A stretch of DNA of 64,000 bases, taken from positions 31,814-95,813 of the forward strand of contig JAYQSI010000001.1 of assembly GCA_038146785.1 (NCBI GenBank), given 5' to 3'. Below the pieces are notes generated by a model. The model made no database searches. It worked only from the letters and a program-made list of their open reading frames with translations, and was not told where the DNA came from. The position numbers were made by a program, and so were the translations under genes. Below, in pieces: positions 19,945-27,803 of the stretch; within the stretch, counting starts at the first letter, position 1, and every line of letters begins with the position of its first letter. The DNA is from VMDJ01 sp038146785. GTDB taxonomy: Bacteria > Pseudomonadota > Gammaproteobacteria > Chromatiales > Chromatiaceae.

Positions 19945-20747
19945 GTCGTATTGCGGGCTGTTTTGCCGCTCTTAAAGAAAACAATAAAACGGCACTTATC
20001 CCTTTTATCACCGCGGGTGACCCTCAGCGTGACGTGACTGTGCCTTTGATGCACACCTTGGTAGAACAGGGTGCAGACATCATCGAGTTGGGCGTGCCTT
20101 TCTCAGATCCAATGGCAGATGGTCCTGTTATTCAACGTGCCAGTGAGCGTGCGCTTGAGCACAACATGTCATTACGTGATGTGTTGGCAGTCGTTACCGA
20201 GTTCCGTAAAACTAACTCGGATACGCCAGTTGTCTTGATGGGTTATCTCAACCCAATCGAAATCATGGGCTACGAAGCATTTGCTGCAGCCGCGCAAGAG
20301 GCGGGTGTTGATGGCGTGCTGACAGTGGATATTCCGCCAGAAGAAGGTAATGACTTAATCAATGCGATGCGTGCGCATGAGCTTGATCCGATTTATCTCT
20401 TGGCACCGACCTCAACCGAAGAGCGCATCCGTAAGATCACCTCGACCGCCAGTGGCTTCGTTTATTACGTTTCCTTGAAAGGCGTTACCGGTGCGGCGAA
20501 TTTGGATGTTGATGCGGTGTCGGCAAAGCTCGATGCCATTCGTCAGACCACTGAGATGCCGGTTGGCGTAGGTTTCGGTATCAAAGATGCGGCGACTGCC
20601 AAGGCGATGGCAGCGATTGCAGATGCAGTTGTGGTGGGTAGTGCGATTGTTCAGCGAGTTGAAGATAATGCGGGCGATACCGCGGCAATTCAGGCGTCTG
20701 TGGGCGAGTTGATCGCTGAGATCCGTACCGCGATTGATGCCATTTAG
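19941..20747 (+). CDS. trpA: Tryptophan synthase alpha subunit
   Basis: 268 residues, a TIM barrel that splits indole-3-glycerol phosphate to indole and glyceraldehyde-3-phosphate. The signature ELGVPFSDPMADGPVIQ carries the catalytic Glu near residue 49, and the second catalytic Asp is in the DGVLTVDIP stretch. It is the last of the trp trio; accD follows after 53 bases. Confidence 0.99.
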   Translation: MSRIAGCFAALKENNKTALIPFITAGDPQRDVTVPLMHTLVEQGADIIELGVPFSDPMADGPVIQRASERALEHNMSLRDVLAVVTEFRKTNSDTPVVLMGYLNPIEIMGYEAFAAAAQEAGVDGVLTVDIPPEEGNDLINAMRAHELDPIYLLAPTSTEERIRKITSTASGFVYYVSLKGVTGAANLDVDAVSAKLDAIRQTTEMPVGVGFGIKDAATAKAMAAIADAVVVGSAIVQRVEDNAGDTAAIQASVGELIAEIRTAIDAI

Positions 20748-20761
20748 GATCGATCTGCTGC

Positions 20762-20767
20762 TATAAT
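20762..20767 (+). promoter_or_regulatory. Candidate -10 element upstream of accD
   Basis: A perfect TATAAT stands 34 bases upstream of the accD ATG in the trpA-accD gap. I see no good -35 element at the normal spacing, so promoter activity is only suggested. Confidence 0.3.
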
Positions 20768-20800
20768 TCAGCCATCTTTCACGAACACGTCGAGAACACC

Positions 20801-21664
20801 ATGAGCTGGTTTGAAAAGTTAATGCCGAGCCGTATTCGCACCGAAGTGGCGAGTAAAAAGGGTGTTCCTGAAGGTCTTTGGACCAAATGTCCTAGCTGTG
20901 AAGCGGTACTCTATCGTAACGAGCTAGAGCGTAATGGCGATGTGTGTCCTAAATGTGATCACCACATGCGTATCAATGCTCGTCGTCGTTTGGATTTATT
21001 CCTCGATGAAGAAGGTCGTGTTGAGATCGCTGAGAATCTCGAGTCAGCAGATCCGCTGAAGTTCAAAGACAGCAAAAAATATCGCGACCGTGTGGTTTCA
21101 GCACAAAAAGCGACTGGCGAAAAAGATGCCTTAATCGTGATGCGTGGCACCTTGCATAACAATCCTGTTGTCGCTGCAGCCTTCGAATTCTCTTTCATGG
21201 GTGGTTCGATGGGTTCTGTGGTCGGTGAGCGTTTTGTTCGTGCAGTGAATGCAGCTTTAGAAAACAACTGTCCGCTGGTGTGTTTCGCGACCTCGGGCGG
21301 TGCGCGTATGCAAGAGTCGCTGTTCTCATTGATGCAGATGGCAAAAACCTCAGCAGCACTGAATCGTTTATCAAAGCGTGGCTTACCGTTTATTTCTGTT
21401 TTGACTGATCCAACTATGGGCGGTGTGTCCGCTAGCTTTGCGATGTTGGGTGATCTCAATGTGGCAGAGCCGAATGCATTGATTGGTTTTGCAGGTCCTC
21501 GTGTTATCGAGCAAACGGTTCGTGAAAAATTGCCTGAAGGCTTCCAGCGTTCAGAATTCCTCCTCGAGAAAGGTGCTATCGACATGATCGTCGACCGTCG
21601 TGAGATGCGTGATCGTCTCAGCAACGTGTTGATGATGCTGATGCAAAAGCACAAGTCGGCATAA
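20801..21664 (+). CDS. accD: Acetyl-CoA carboxylase carboxyltransferase beta subunit
   Basis: 287 residues. With AccA it transfers the carboxyl group from biotin to acetyl-CoA, the committed step of fatty acid synthesis. The N-terminal four-cysteine zinc ribbon (CPSC...CPKC, about residues 27-50) and the crotonase-like carboxyltransferase core with FATSGGARMQES are clear. The accD-folC-SPOR-cvpA-purF order is a classic gammaproteobacterial cluster. Confidence 0.98.
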   Translation: MSWFEKLMPSRIRTEVASKKGVPEGLWTKCPSCEAVLYRNELERNGDVCPKCDHHMRINARRRLDLFLDEEGRVEIAENLESADPLKFKDSKKYRDRVVSAQKATGEKDALIVMRGTLHNNPVVAAAFEFSFMGGSMGSVVGERFVRAVNAALENNCPLVCFATSGGARMQESLFSLMQMAKTSAALNRLSKRGLPFISVLTDPTMGGVSASFAMLGDLNVAEPNALIGFAGPRVIEQTVREKLPEGFQRSEFLLEKGAIDMIVDRREMRDRLSNVLMMLMQKHKSA

Positions 21665-21665
21665 A

Positions 21666-22934
21666 GTGTCCGCTAAGTCGCTCGAGCAATGGCTCGATTG
21701 GCAACTCGAACTCCATACCAAAGAAATTGATCTTGGCCTCGATCGGGTGTCACGTGTGTGGCAAGCGATGGGTGCGCCCGCTATTGCTGATAAGGTAATT
21801 ACCGTTGCCGGGACTAACGGCAAAGGATCAACCGTCGCCTTTTGTGAAGCGATTTATCACGCGGCGGGTTATCGCGTTGGGTGTTATACCTCGCCACATC
21901 TTCTGCGTTATAACGAACGCATTCGCTTAGATCATCAACTCGCTAGCGACGAACAAATCGTTTCTGCCTTTGAAGCGATTGATCAAGCCCGTGGCGAGAT
22001 TCCCTTAACCTATTTTGAATTCGGCACCTTGGCAGCATTGTGGTTGATGGCGCAAAGCCGGATGGAGATCGCCATCTTAGAGGTGGGTTTAGGTGGTCGT
22101 TTAGATGCGGTGAATATCATCGATGCCGATGTCGCGGTGATCACCAGTATTGGCTTGGACCACATGGACTGGTTGGGTGATTCGATCGACAAGATTGGAT
22201 TCGAAAAAGCTGGCGTGATGCGCAAAGGTCATCCTGCAGTGCTTGCGGCGAAAGACTTACCGTCGAGTGTTAAAGCGCATGCCGATAACATTGGTGCGCC
22301 GACCTTTACGATGGGTGAGCAATATCACTTTGAACAAAGTGCAGGTGGTTGGAGTTGGCAGGGTCAAACCCGAGTCCGTCGCGCACTACCTTTGCCAAGC
22401 ATGCGCGGCAGTGTGCAACTTCAAAATGCAGCAGCAGCGTTACAGGTAGTTGAATTGCTCGAAGAGACTTTTCCGGTGGATCAAAATGCTGCCAAAAGCG
22501 GTTTGATAGATGCCAAGGTCTTTGGTCGTTTCGATATCTATCAGCACAAGGCACGCTTTGTGGTCGATGTAGGACATAACCCAGAGGCGGTCGGTCATTT
22601 GGCGTCACATCTTGGTGATTTGTTTGTGCCCGGCAAAGTCCACGCGGTTGTCGGGATGCTGAAAGATAAATCGATTGCTGAAACGCTGGCGGTTATAGCT
22701 CCTCGGATAGAACAATGGCACTTGCTCGATCTGAGTGATAACCCACGGGGCGCAAGTGCTGAGCGTCTTGCGGAATGTTTACCGGCAGAAGTGGATAAAC
22801 AGACCTATGCATCAGCTAAAGATGCCTTGGATACGCTTGATGCCGAGCTGAGCAGCGATGATTTGGTGGTGGTGTTTGGCTCCTTCGTGACCGTGGGTGC
22901 GACACTGGAATGGTTAGGCGAAATGCCCACCTAA
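21666..22934 (+). CDS. folC: Bifunctional dihydrofolate/folylpolyglutamate synthase
   Basis: 422 residues from a GTG start one base after the accD stop. It adds glutamate to dihydropteroate and extends polyglutamate tails of folates. The Mur-ligase type P-loop TVAGTNGKGST lies at about residue 43, with VGLGGRLDAVN and the C-terminal VDVGHNPEA motif following. Tight spacing indicates translational coupling to accD. Confidence 0.97.
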   Translation: MSAKSLEQWLDWQLELHTKEIDLGLDRVSRVWQAMGAPAIADKVITVAGTNGKGSTVAFCEAIYHAAGYRVGCYTSPHLLRYNERIRLDHQLASDEQIVSAFEAIDQARGEIPLTYFEFGTLAALWLMAQSRMEIAILEVGLGGRLDAVNIIDADVAVITSIGLDHMDWLGDSIDKIGFEKAGVMRKGHPAVLAAKDLPSSVKAHADNIGAPTFTMGEQYHFEQSAGGWSWQGQTRVRRALPLPSMRGSVQLQNAAAALQVVELLEETFPVDQNAAKSGLIDAKVFGRFDIYQHKARFVVDVGHNPEAVGHLASHLGDLFVPGKVHAVVGMLKDKSIAETLAVIAPRIEQWHLLDLSDNPRGASAERLAECLPAEVDKQTYASAKDALDTLDAELSSDDLVVVFGSFVTVGATLEWLGEMPT

Positions 22935-22975
22935 TCTGGGTATACTTGAGCCATCAAATAGAAGGGTAGATCACT

Positions 22976-23488
22976 GTGGATCAAACACTTAAACAACGTC
23001 TTGTCGGTGCAGCGGTTTTGGCTGCTCTCGTGGTGATTTTTGTGCCGATGTTGGTCGGTGATCCTGATGAGCATGTGATCGAAAAGCCGGTGATTGCTGA
23101 GCCAGCCAAAATCGAACCCTTTGCTTCTGAGTTGTTGTCTCAAGAAGTGGTGATTCCTGAGCGCAGCAAGCCAGCTGAAGTTGATCTGACAGAACCTAAA
23201 GCAACTACAACCGAGGCAAAGCCGGTTGTGGAGCGCCCCAAAGTGGGTATCGAGGCATGGGTTGTGCAAGTGGGTAAGTTCTCGAATCGTGAGAATGCGC
23301 AGAAGCTTGTCGCGAGCTTGCGAAAAGCGGATATGCAGACGCCAGATCCCGAGGAAGAGACCATTGCCGGTAAGACGTCATACCGCGTGATCGTGGGCCC
23401 ATTCCTAAAGAAAACGCGTGCTGAAGGTCTCGTCGAAGAGATTCGTAAAATCTCTGGTACCAAGGCATTTGTCACTAGTTTTCAATAG
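22976..23488 (+). CDS. SPOR domain protein (DedD-like)
   Basis: 170 residues from a GTG start. A single membrane helix (about residues 9-26) is followed by a Pro/Glu/Lys-rich spacer and a C-terminal SPOR domain (about 92-168, beginning AWVVQVGKFSNRENAQKL). SPOR domains bind denuded septal peptidoglycan, so a role in cell division is expected; DedD occupies the same place between folC and cvpA in E. coli. The spacer is low-complexity, as usual for these proteins. Confidence 0.9.
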   Translation: MDQTLKQRLVGAAVLAALVVIFVPMLVGDPDEHVIEKPVIAEPAKIEPFASELLSQEVVIPERSKPAEVDLTEPKATTTEAKPVVERPKVGIEAWVVQVGKFSNRENAQKLVASLRKADMQTPDPEEETIAGKTSYRVIVGPFLKKTRAEGLVEEIRKISGTKAFVTSFQ

Positions 23489-23563
23489 GGCATTTAGCCC
23501 TTCGCACGGCGCCAAGCTCTGATAAGATTGCGCCTTTCTTCATGAACCATTAGGAACTGCTCG

Positions 23564-24085
23564 ATGCCTTGGCTCGATTACGCGCTGATCGCCATCTTGG
23601 TCGTTTCAACTCTGATCAGTCTTGCTCGTGGCTTTGTCCGCGAAGCTTTCTCATTAGCTATCTGGATTGTGGCTTTTTGGATTGCATGGACCTTTTTCCG
23701 CGAGCTAGCGTTTCAATTCGAATCCTATGTCGATTCGCCAACCGTTCGTTTAGGTGTGTCGTTTGCGCTCTTGATGATCGCAGCGCTGTTAATCGGCGGC
23801 ATGGTTAACTATCTCTTAATCCAACTCATTGAAAAAACTGGCATGAGCGGCACTGATCGCTTCATCGGCATGATCTTTGGTGTTGCGCGCGGTGTGTTGG
23901 TGATTTCGGTTTTGGTGTTGTTGTCAGGACTGACAACCTTGCCTAAAGAAGCTTTTTGGACGGAGTCTCAACTGATTCCTTATTTCCAAGAAATTGCTTT
24001 TTGGTTACGTGATTTATTACCGCAAGAGTACGCGGAGTATTTTCGATACACAGCCGTTGAATCATCCTTGAGGGAGATCGCCTAA
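23564..24085 (+). CDS. cvpA: CvpA family inner membrane protein
   Basis: 173 residues with four predicted membrane helices; the family start (DYALIAILVVSTLISLARGF) and RFIGMIFGVARGVLV are visible. CvpA is needed for colicin V export in E. coli and affects envelope homeostasis; its biochemical role is unresolved. It lies one base ahead of purF, the conserved cvpA-purF pair. Confidence 0.94.
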   Translation: MPWLDYALIAILVVSTLISLARGFVREAFSLAIWIVAFWIAWTFFRELAFQFESYVDSPTVRLGVSFALLMIAALLIGGMVNYLLIQLIEKTGMSGTDRFIGMIFGVARGVLVISVLVLLSGLTTLPKEAFWTESQLIPYFQEIAFWLRDLLPQEYAEYFRYTAVESSLREIA

Positions 24086-24086
24086 G

Positions 24087-25607
24087 ATGTGTGGCATCGT
24101 TGGCATTGTTAGCAACCAACCCGTTAACCAAGAGCTCTACGATGCCTTGCTCGTTTTGCAGCACCGCGGCCAAGATGCAGCGGGTATTGTGACTTGCGAA
24201 GGTGATCGTCTTAACTTACGTAAAGATAATGGCTTGGCGCGTGACGTATTTGATACCAAACACATGCTTAAGTTACGCGGCAATATGGGTATCGCACACG
24301 TGCGTTATCCAACCGCCGGTAGCAGCTCATCTGCTGAAGCGCAGCCTTTTTATGTGAATTCGCCTTACGGCATTACCTTGGCGCACAACGGTAACCTGAC
24401 CAACTCGAAAGAGATTGAGAAAGAGTTGTTTGCGCAAGATCGTCGCCATATCAATACCGACTCTGACTCAGAAATTTTGTTGAATGTGTTTGCGCACGAG
24501 CTCGATGAGCAAGTGCAATCACTGACCATTGAGCCGGATGATGTTTTCCGTGCTGTTGAGAAAGTGCATAAGCGTTGTCGTGGTGGCTATGCTGCTGTGG
24601 CGATGATTCCTGGTTTTGGCGTGATTGCCTTCCGTGATCCAAATGGTATTCGTCCAGCTGTCTTTGGTACCCGTGAGTCTGCAGATGGTCATCCAGAGTT
24701 GATGGTGGCATCGGAGAGTGTGGCGCTCGATACGCTTGGCTTTACCCGTGTGCGTGATATCGAGCCAGGTGAGGCAGTAATCTTCACCATGGATGGACGT
24801 TTGTTCCACAAGCAGTGCGCTGAGAATCCTCTGCGTTCACCATGCTTATTTGAATTTGTGTACTTTGCACGTCCTGACTCGATCATCGATGACATCTTTG
24901 TGCATAAAGCGCGTTTGCGTATGGGTCAGATGCTGGCCAAGAAGATTCAGCGTGAGATGGCGGGCGAGCAGATCGATGCCATTATTCCGATCCCAGATAC
25001 CAGTCGTACCTCTGCGATGGCGCTAGCGGAAGAGATCGGCGTTCGTTATGCCGAAGGCTTTATCAAAAACCGCTATATCGGCCGCACCTTTATCATGCCG
25101 GGTCAAACCACGCGTAAAAAGTCGGTGCGCCAAAAGCTCAATCCAATTGATATCGAGTTCAAAGGTAAAAACGTTTTACTCGTCGATGACTCGATTGTTC
25201 GCGGTACAACTTCACGTCAAATCGTTCAGATGGCGCGTGATGCTGGCGCTAAGAAAGTCTTCTTTGCCTCTGCTGCACCTGCAGTGCGTTATCCGAATGT
25301 CTACGGTATCGATATGCCTGCCGCCAAAGAGCTAATCGCACATGGCAGAACCGATGATCAGGTGGGTGAGTGGATTGGTGCGGATCGTTTGATCTATCAA
25401 GACCTCGAAGACCTGATTGAAGCGGTACAGAAGAAAGGCAAGGCCTATGTTGATCGCTTTGATACGTCGGTGTTTGATAGTGATTATGTGACCGGCGATG
25501 TCACGCCAGAATATTTACAGGCGCTAGAAGATGCCCGTAATGACGATGCAAAATCACAGCGTGAGTCATCAAGCCGAATCAATATTGTCGGCTTACATAA
25601 CGATTAA
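24087..25607 (+). CDS. purF: Amidophosphoribosyltransferase
   Basis: 506 residues. It makes phosphoribosylamine from PRPP and glutamine, the first step of purine synthesis. The N-terminal nucleophile is Cys2 (MCGIVGIV) with no propeptide, followed by the class II glutamine amidotransferase domain; the PRPP-binding motif VLLVDDSIVRGTTS is at about residue 365. Its stop overlaps that of the convergent HMA gene. Confidence 0.99.
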   Translation: MCGIVGIVSNQPVNQELYDALLVLQHRGQDAAGIVTCEGDRLNLRKDNGLARDVFDTKHMLKLRGNMGIAHVRYPTAGSSSSAEAQPFYVNSPYGITLAHNGNLTNSKEIEKELFAQDRRHINTDSDSEILLNVFAHELDEQVQSLTIEPDDVFRAVEKVHKRCRGGYAAVAMIPGFGVIAFRDPNGIRPAVFGTRESADGHPELMVASESVALDTLGFTRVRDIEPGEAVIFTMDGRLFHKQCAENPLRSPCLFEFVYFARPDSIIDDIFVHKARLRMGQMLAKKIQREMAGEQIDAIIPIPDTSRTSAMALAEEIGVRYAEGFIKNRYIGRTFIMPGQTTRKKSVRQKLNPIDIEFKGKNVLLVDDSIVRGTTSRQIVQMARDAGAKKVFFASAAPAVRYPNVYGIDMPAAKELIAHGRTDDQVGEWIGADRLIYQDLEDLIEAVQKKGKAYVDRFDTSVFDSDYVTGDVTPEYLQALEDARNDDAKSQRESSSRINIVGLHND

Positions 25608-25885
25608 TCGTCTGAGCTAACTTTTCCGATCGCGCAGCTGACAAAGCTTTTGGCTTTTGCAGCTGCCGCTTTCATCCCTTCGACGCTACCGCTTTCTGGG
25701 TAACCCATCTTTAAAAGATGCGCAGCAATGGCATCGCGATCAAGATTCTCACCGTCGATCGATACCATGCCGTTTTCGACATCGATCTCTACCGTTGAGA
25801 CGCCAGCTTCATCCATCAGGCCTTTTTTAATGCTGTTAGCGCATCCGCCGCACTTAATATTTTCGACTTGGATTGAAAGACTCAT
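25604..25885 (-). CDS. Heavy-metal-associated (HMA) domain protein, copper chaperone-like
   Basis: About 93 residues from the ATG at 25883-25885 (MSLSIQVENIKCGGC), preferred over an upstream in-frame ATG because it matches the family start and leaves the upstream gene free. Residues 1-65 form one HMA fold with the metal motif CGGC; a 25-residue Ala/Lys-rich tail follows. CopZ-like proteins with this fold carry Cu(I). It lies nine bases downstream of a His-rich c-type cytochrome on the same strand, suggesting a metal-linked two-gene unit. The metal is inferred, not shown. Confidence 0.8.
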   Translation of the reverse strand: MSLSIQVENIKCGGCANSIKKGLMDEAGVSTVEIDVENGMVSIDGENLDRDAIAAHLLKMGYPESGSVEGMKAAAAKAKSFVSCAIGKVSSDD

Positions 25886-25893
25886 CTTGTACC

Positions 25894-26385
25894 TCAATGG
25901 GAAAGGGGTGCTAAACGGAACTGATCGTGGCAAGCGACACAGGCGTTGGTAACCTTATGCAGCTGAGTAAACACAGGCTTCAGATCATTACTGACCGAAA
26001 CATTTCTTAAGCTTAAGGATAGATCATTTGCGGCTTTGTGCATGCTGGCGCCAAGCTGACGCATTTCTGCGGGCATAAAGTGCGCTGCATGATTTCCATG
26101 CTCACCGTGTTGATGGCCTTGTCCGAGCCCTTTTTCTGCGGCATCAGCTGCGGCTTCGTAATTTTCTTCGGCAAGAAACCCTTGAATCTGGTTTATGGCT
26201 CGAAGGTGGTCACGCATTGACTTTAAGGTCGCGTGATAAGCCGGCGCCGGAAACTCGACTAATTGACGCTCATCAGTACCCGCAGCATGTCCATGGTGTT
26301 TCATCATCATCGCATGATGATCCATCTCGGCAATGGCAAATGCCGAGAAAAGGCTGAGGGATAAGAAAGTGGTTATTTTTCGCAT
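25894..26385 (-). CDS. Periplasmic c-type cytochrome (cytochrome c'-like), His-rich
   Basis: About 163 residues from the ATG at 26383-26385 (MRKITTFLSL). A signal peptide ends near AIA. The mature N-terminus is rich in His and Met (MDHHAMMMKHHGH), with another His cluster in the middle (GHQHGEHGNHAAH). A single heme-binding CVACH is near the C-terminus, the position expected in cytochrome c'-type four-helix bundles. The His/Met clusters suggest metal binding, and the downstream HMA gene supports this. A longer start ten codons upstream is possible. Specific function unknown. Confidence 0.7.
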   Translation of the reverse strand: MRKITTFLSLSLFSAFAIAEMDHHAMMMKHHGHAAGTDERQLVEFPAPAYHATLKSMRDHLRAINQIQGFLAEENYEAAADAAEKGLGQGHQHGEHGNHAAHFMPAEMRQLGASMHKAANDLSLSLRNVSVSNDLKPVFTQLHKVTNACVACHDQFRLAPLSH

Positions 26386-26479
26386 GTTTAGTCGGAATTC
26401 CTGCTGAATCAGCATAAGATAGGGCCTAATAAAGAGAGAGTGTTAGTGTTTTCTCTCATCAAGTAGTTTAAGAGTCATC

Positions 26480-27667
26480 ATGAGCAATAACAAAGACTGG
26501 GATTTAGAAACACAAGCGATTCGTACAGGTCACGCGCGTTCTCCTGAAATGGAGCACTCGGAGCCTATCTATGCGACATCGAGTTTTTGTTTTCGTTCCG
26601 CTCAAGAGGCTGCGGCACGTTTTGCTGGCGATGAGCCGGGCAATATCTATGCGCGCTTTACCAATCCCACCACGCGAGCATTCGAGCAACGCCTTGCGGC
26701 AATGGAAGGCGCAGAGGCTTGTGTTGCAACCGCTTCGGGTATGTCAGCGATCTTAGCGACCTGCTTATCGCTAATGCAGCATGGTGATCACATTGTCAGT
26801 TCACGCAGTATTTTTGGTAGTACCACAGTGCTATTTGATAAGTACCTTGTGCGCTCTGGTATTCAAACAAGCTATGCCGATCAGTCAGATGTGGACAGTT
26901 GGCGCGCGGCTATCACGCCACAAACCAAGTTGTTGTTTGTTGAAACGCCATCTAATCCGTTAACCACTTTATGTGACATACAAGCGCTTGCGGATTTAGC
27001 GCATGAGCATGATTGTTTGTTAGTGGTAGATAACTGTTTCTGTACACCGGCTTTGCAAAAGCCTTTAGAGCTTGGCGCGGATATCGTGATCCATTCGGCG
27101 ACCAAATACCTTGATGGTCAAGGTCGCGCCTTGGGTGGTGCTGTCTGTGGTAGCCAGAAATTAGTCGGCGAAGAGGTGTTTGGTTTCTTGCGCACGGCTG
27201 GTCCGACAATGGCGCCGTTTAATGCATGGATCTTTCTCAAAGGGCTTGAGACCTTATCGCTACGCATGAAGGCGCACTCAGCGTCAGCGCTTGAGCTTGC
27301 TCAGTGGCTAGAAGCTCATCCATCCATCGAAAGAGTGTACTACCCAGGATTGCCATCACATCCGCAGCATGAGCTTGCTCAGCGTCAGCAGAAAACAGGC
27401 GGCGGTATCGTTGCCTTTGAAGTGAAAGGTGGCAAAGATGCCGCTTGGTCGGTGATCGATGCGACGCAGATGCTCTCGATTACTGCCAATCTTGGTGATG
27501 CGAAAACCACGATTACCCATCCAGCGACCACCACGCATGGTCGTTTGACTGATGAGCAGCGGGAAAAAGCGGGTATTCAGCAGAACTTGGTCCGCGTGGC
27601 TGTGGGTCTTGAGTCTATTGAAGACATCAAAGCAGACCTGGCTTTGGGGCTAGATCGCCTGAAATAA
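26480..27667 (+). CDS. metZ: O-succinylhomoserine sulfhydrylase
   Basis: 395 residues of the Cys/Met-metabolism PLP family. It uses sulfide to turn O-succinylhomoserine into homocysteine, a direct route to methionine typical of Pseudomonas relatives, where metZ also follows purF. The PLP lysine is in HSATKYLDGQGR at about residue 205, with the N-terminal IYATSSFCFRSAQEA stretch that separates MetZ from MetB. Intervening minus-strand genes mean it has its own promoter. Confidence 0.93.
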   Translation: MSNNKDWDLETQAIRTGHARSPEMEHSEPIYATSSFCFRSAQEAAARFAGDEPGNIYARFTNPTTRAFEQRLAAMEGAEACVATASGMSAILATCLSLMQHGDHIVSSRSIFGSTTVLFDKYLVRSGIQTSYADQSDVDSWRAAITPQTKLLFVETPSNPLTTLCDIQALADLAHEHDCLLVVDNCFCTPALQKPLELGADIVIHSATKYLDGQGRALGGAVCGSQKLVGEEVFGFLRTAGPTMAPFNAWIFLKGLETLSLRMKAHSASALELAQWLEAHPSIERVYYPGLPSHPQHELAQRQQKTGGGIVAFEVKGGKDAAWSVIDATQMLSITANLGDAKTTITHPATTTHGRLTDEQREKAGIQQNLVRVAVGLESIEDIKADLALGLDRLK

Positions 27668-27744
27668 GGCGGAATAAGGGTTTCGGGGTCGCTCGAAACA
27701 TGAAAAATATTAATTTTTCCAGGACTTGCGCCTTTGTTAAGGTG

Positions 27745-27763
27745 CTGCGCACTTGTGGCGCAG
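27745..27763 (+). other. Hairpin in the acnB leader
   Basis: CTGCGC and GCGCAG pair around a seven-base loop, 40 bases upstream of the acnB ATG. An AT-rich inverted repeat (GAAAAAT/ATTTTTC) lies about 40 bases further upstream. Either could be an mRNA leader structure, or the AT-rich one a metZ end signal. No regulator is implied by sequence alone. Confidence 0.3.
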
Positions 27764-27803
27764 TCTGACTGTGCCTGCCAGAAAATCAGCTAAAGGATTG
27801 ATT

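Noticed and set aside
20959..21654. Long minus-strand frame opposite accD
   Set aside because: It is antisense to the fully conserved accD and resembles no protein; codon bias of accD explains its openness.
23487..23503. Small hairpin AGGGC/GCCCT after the SPOR gene as terminator
   Set aside because: The stem is only five base pairs and there is no T run, so termination is doubtful.
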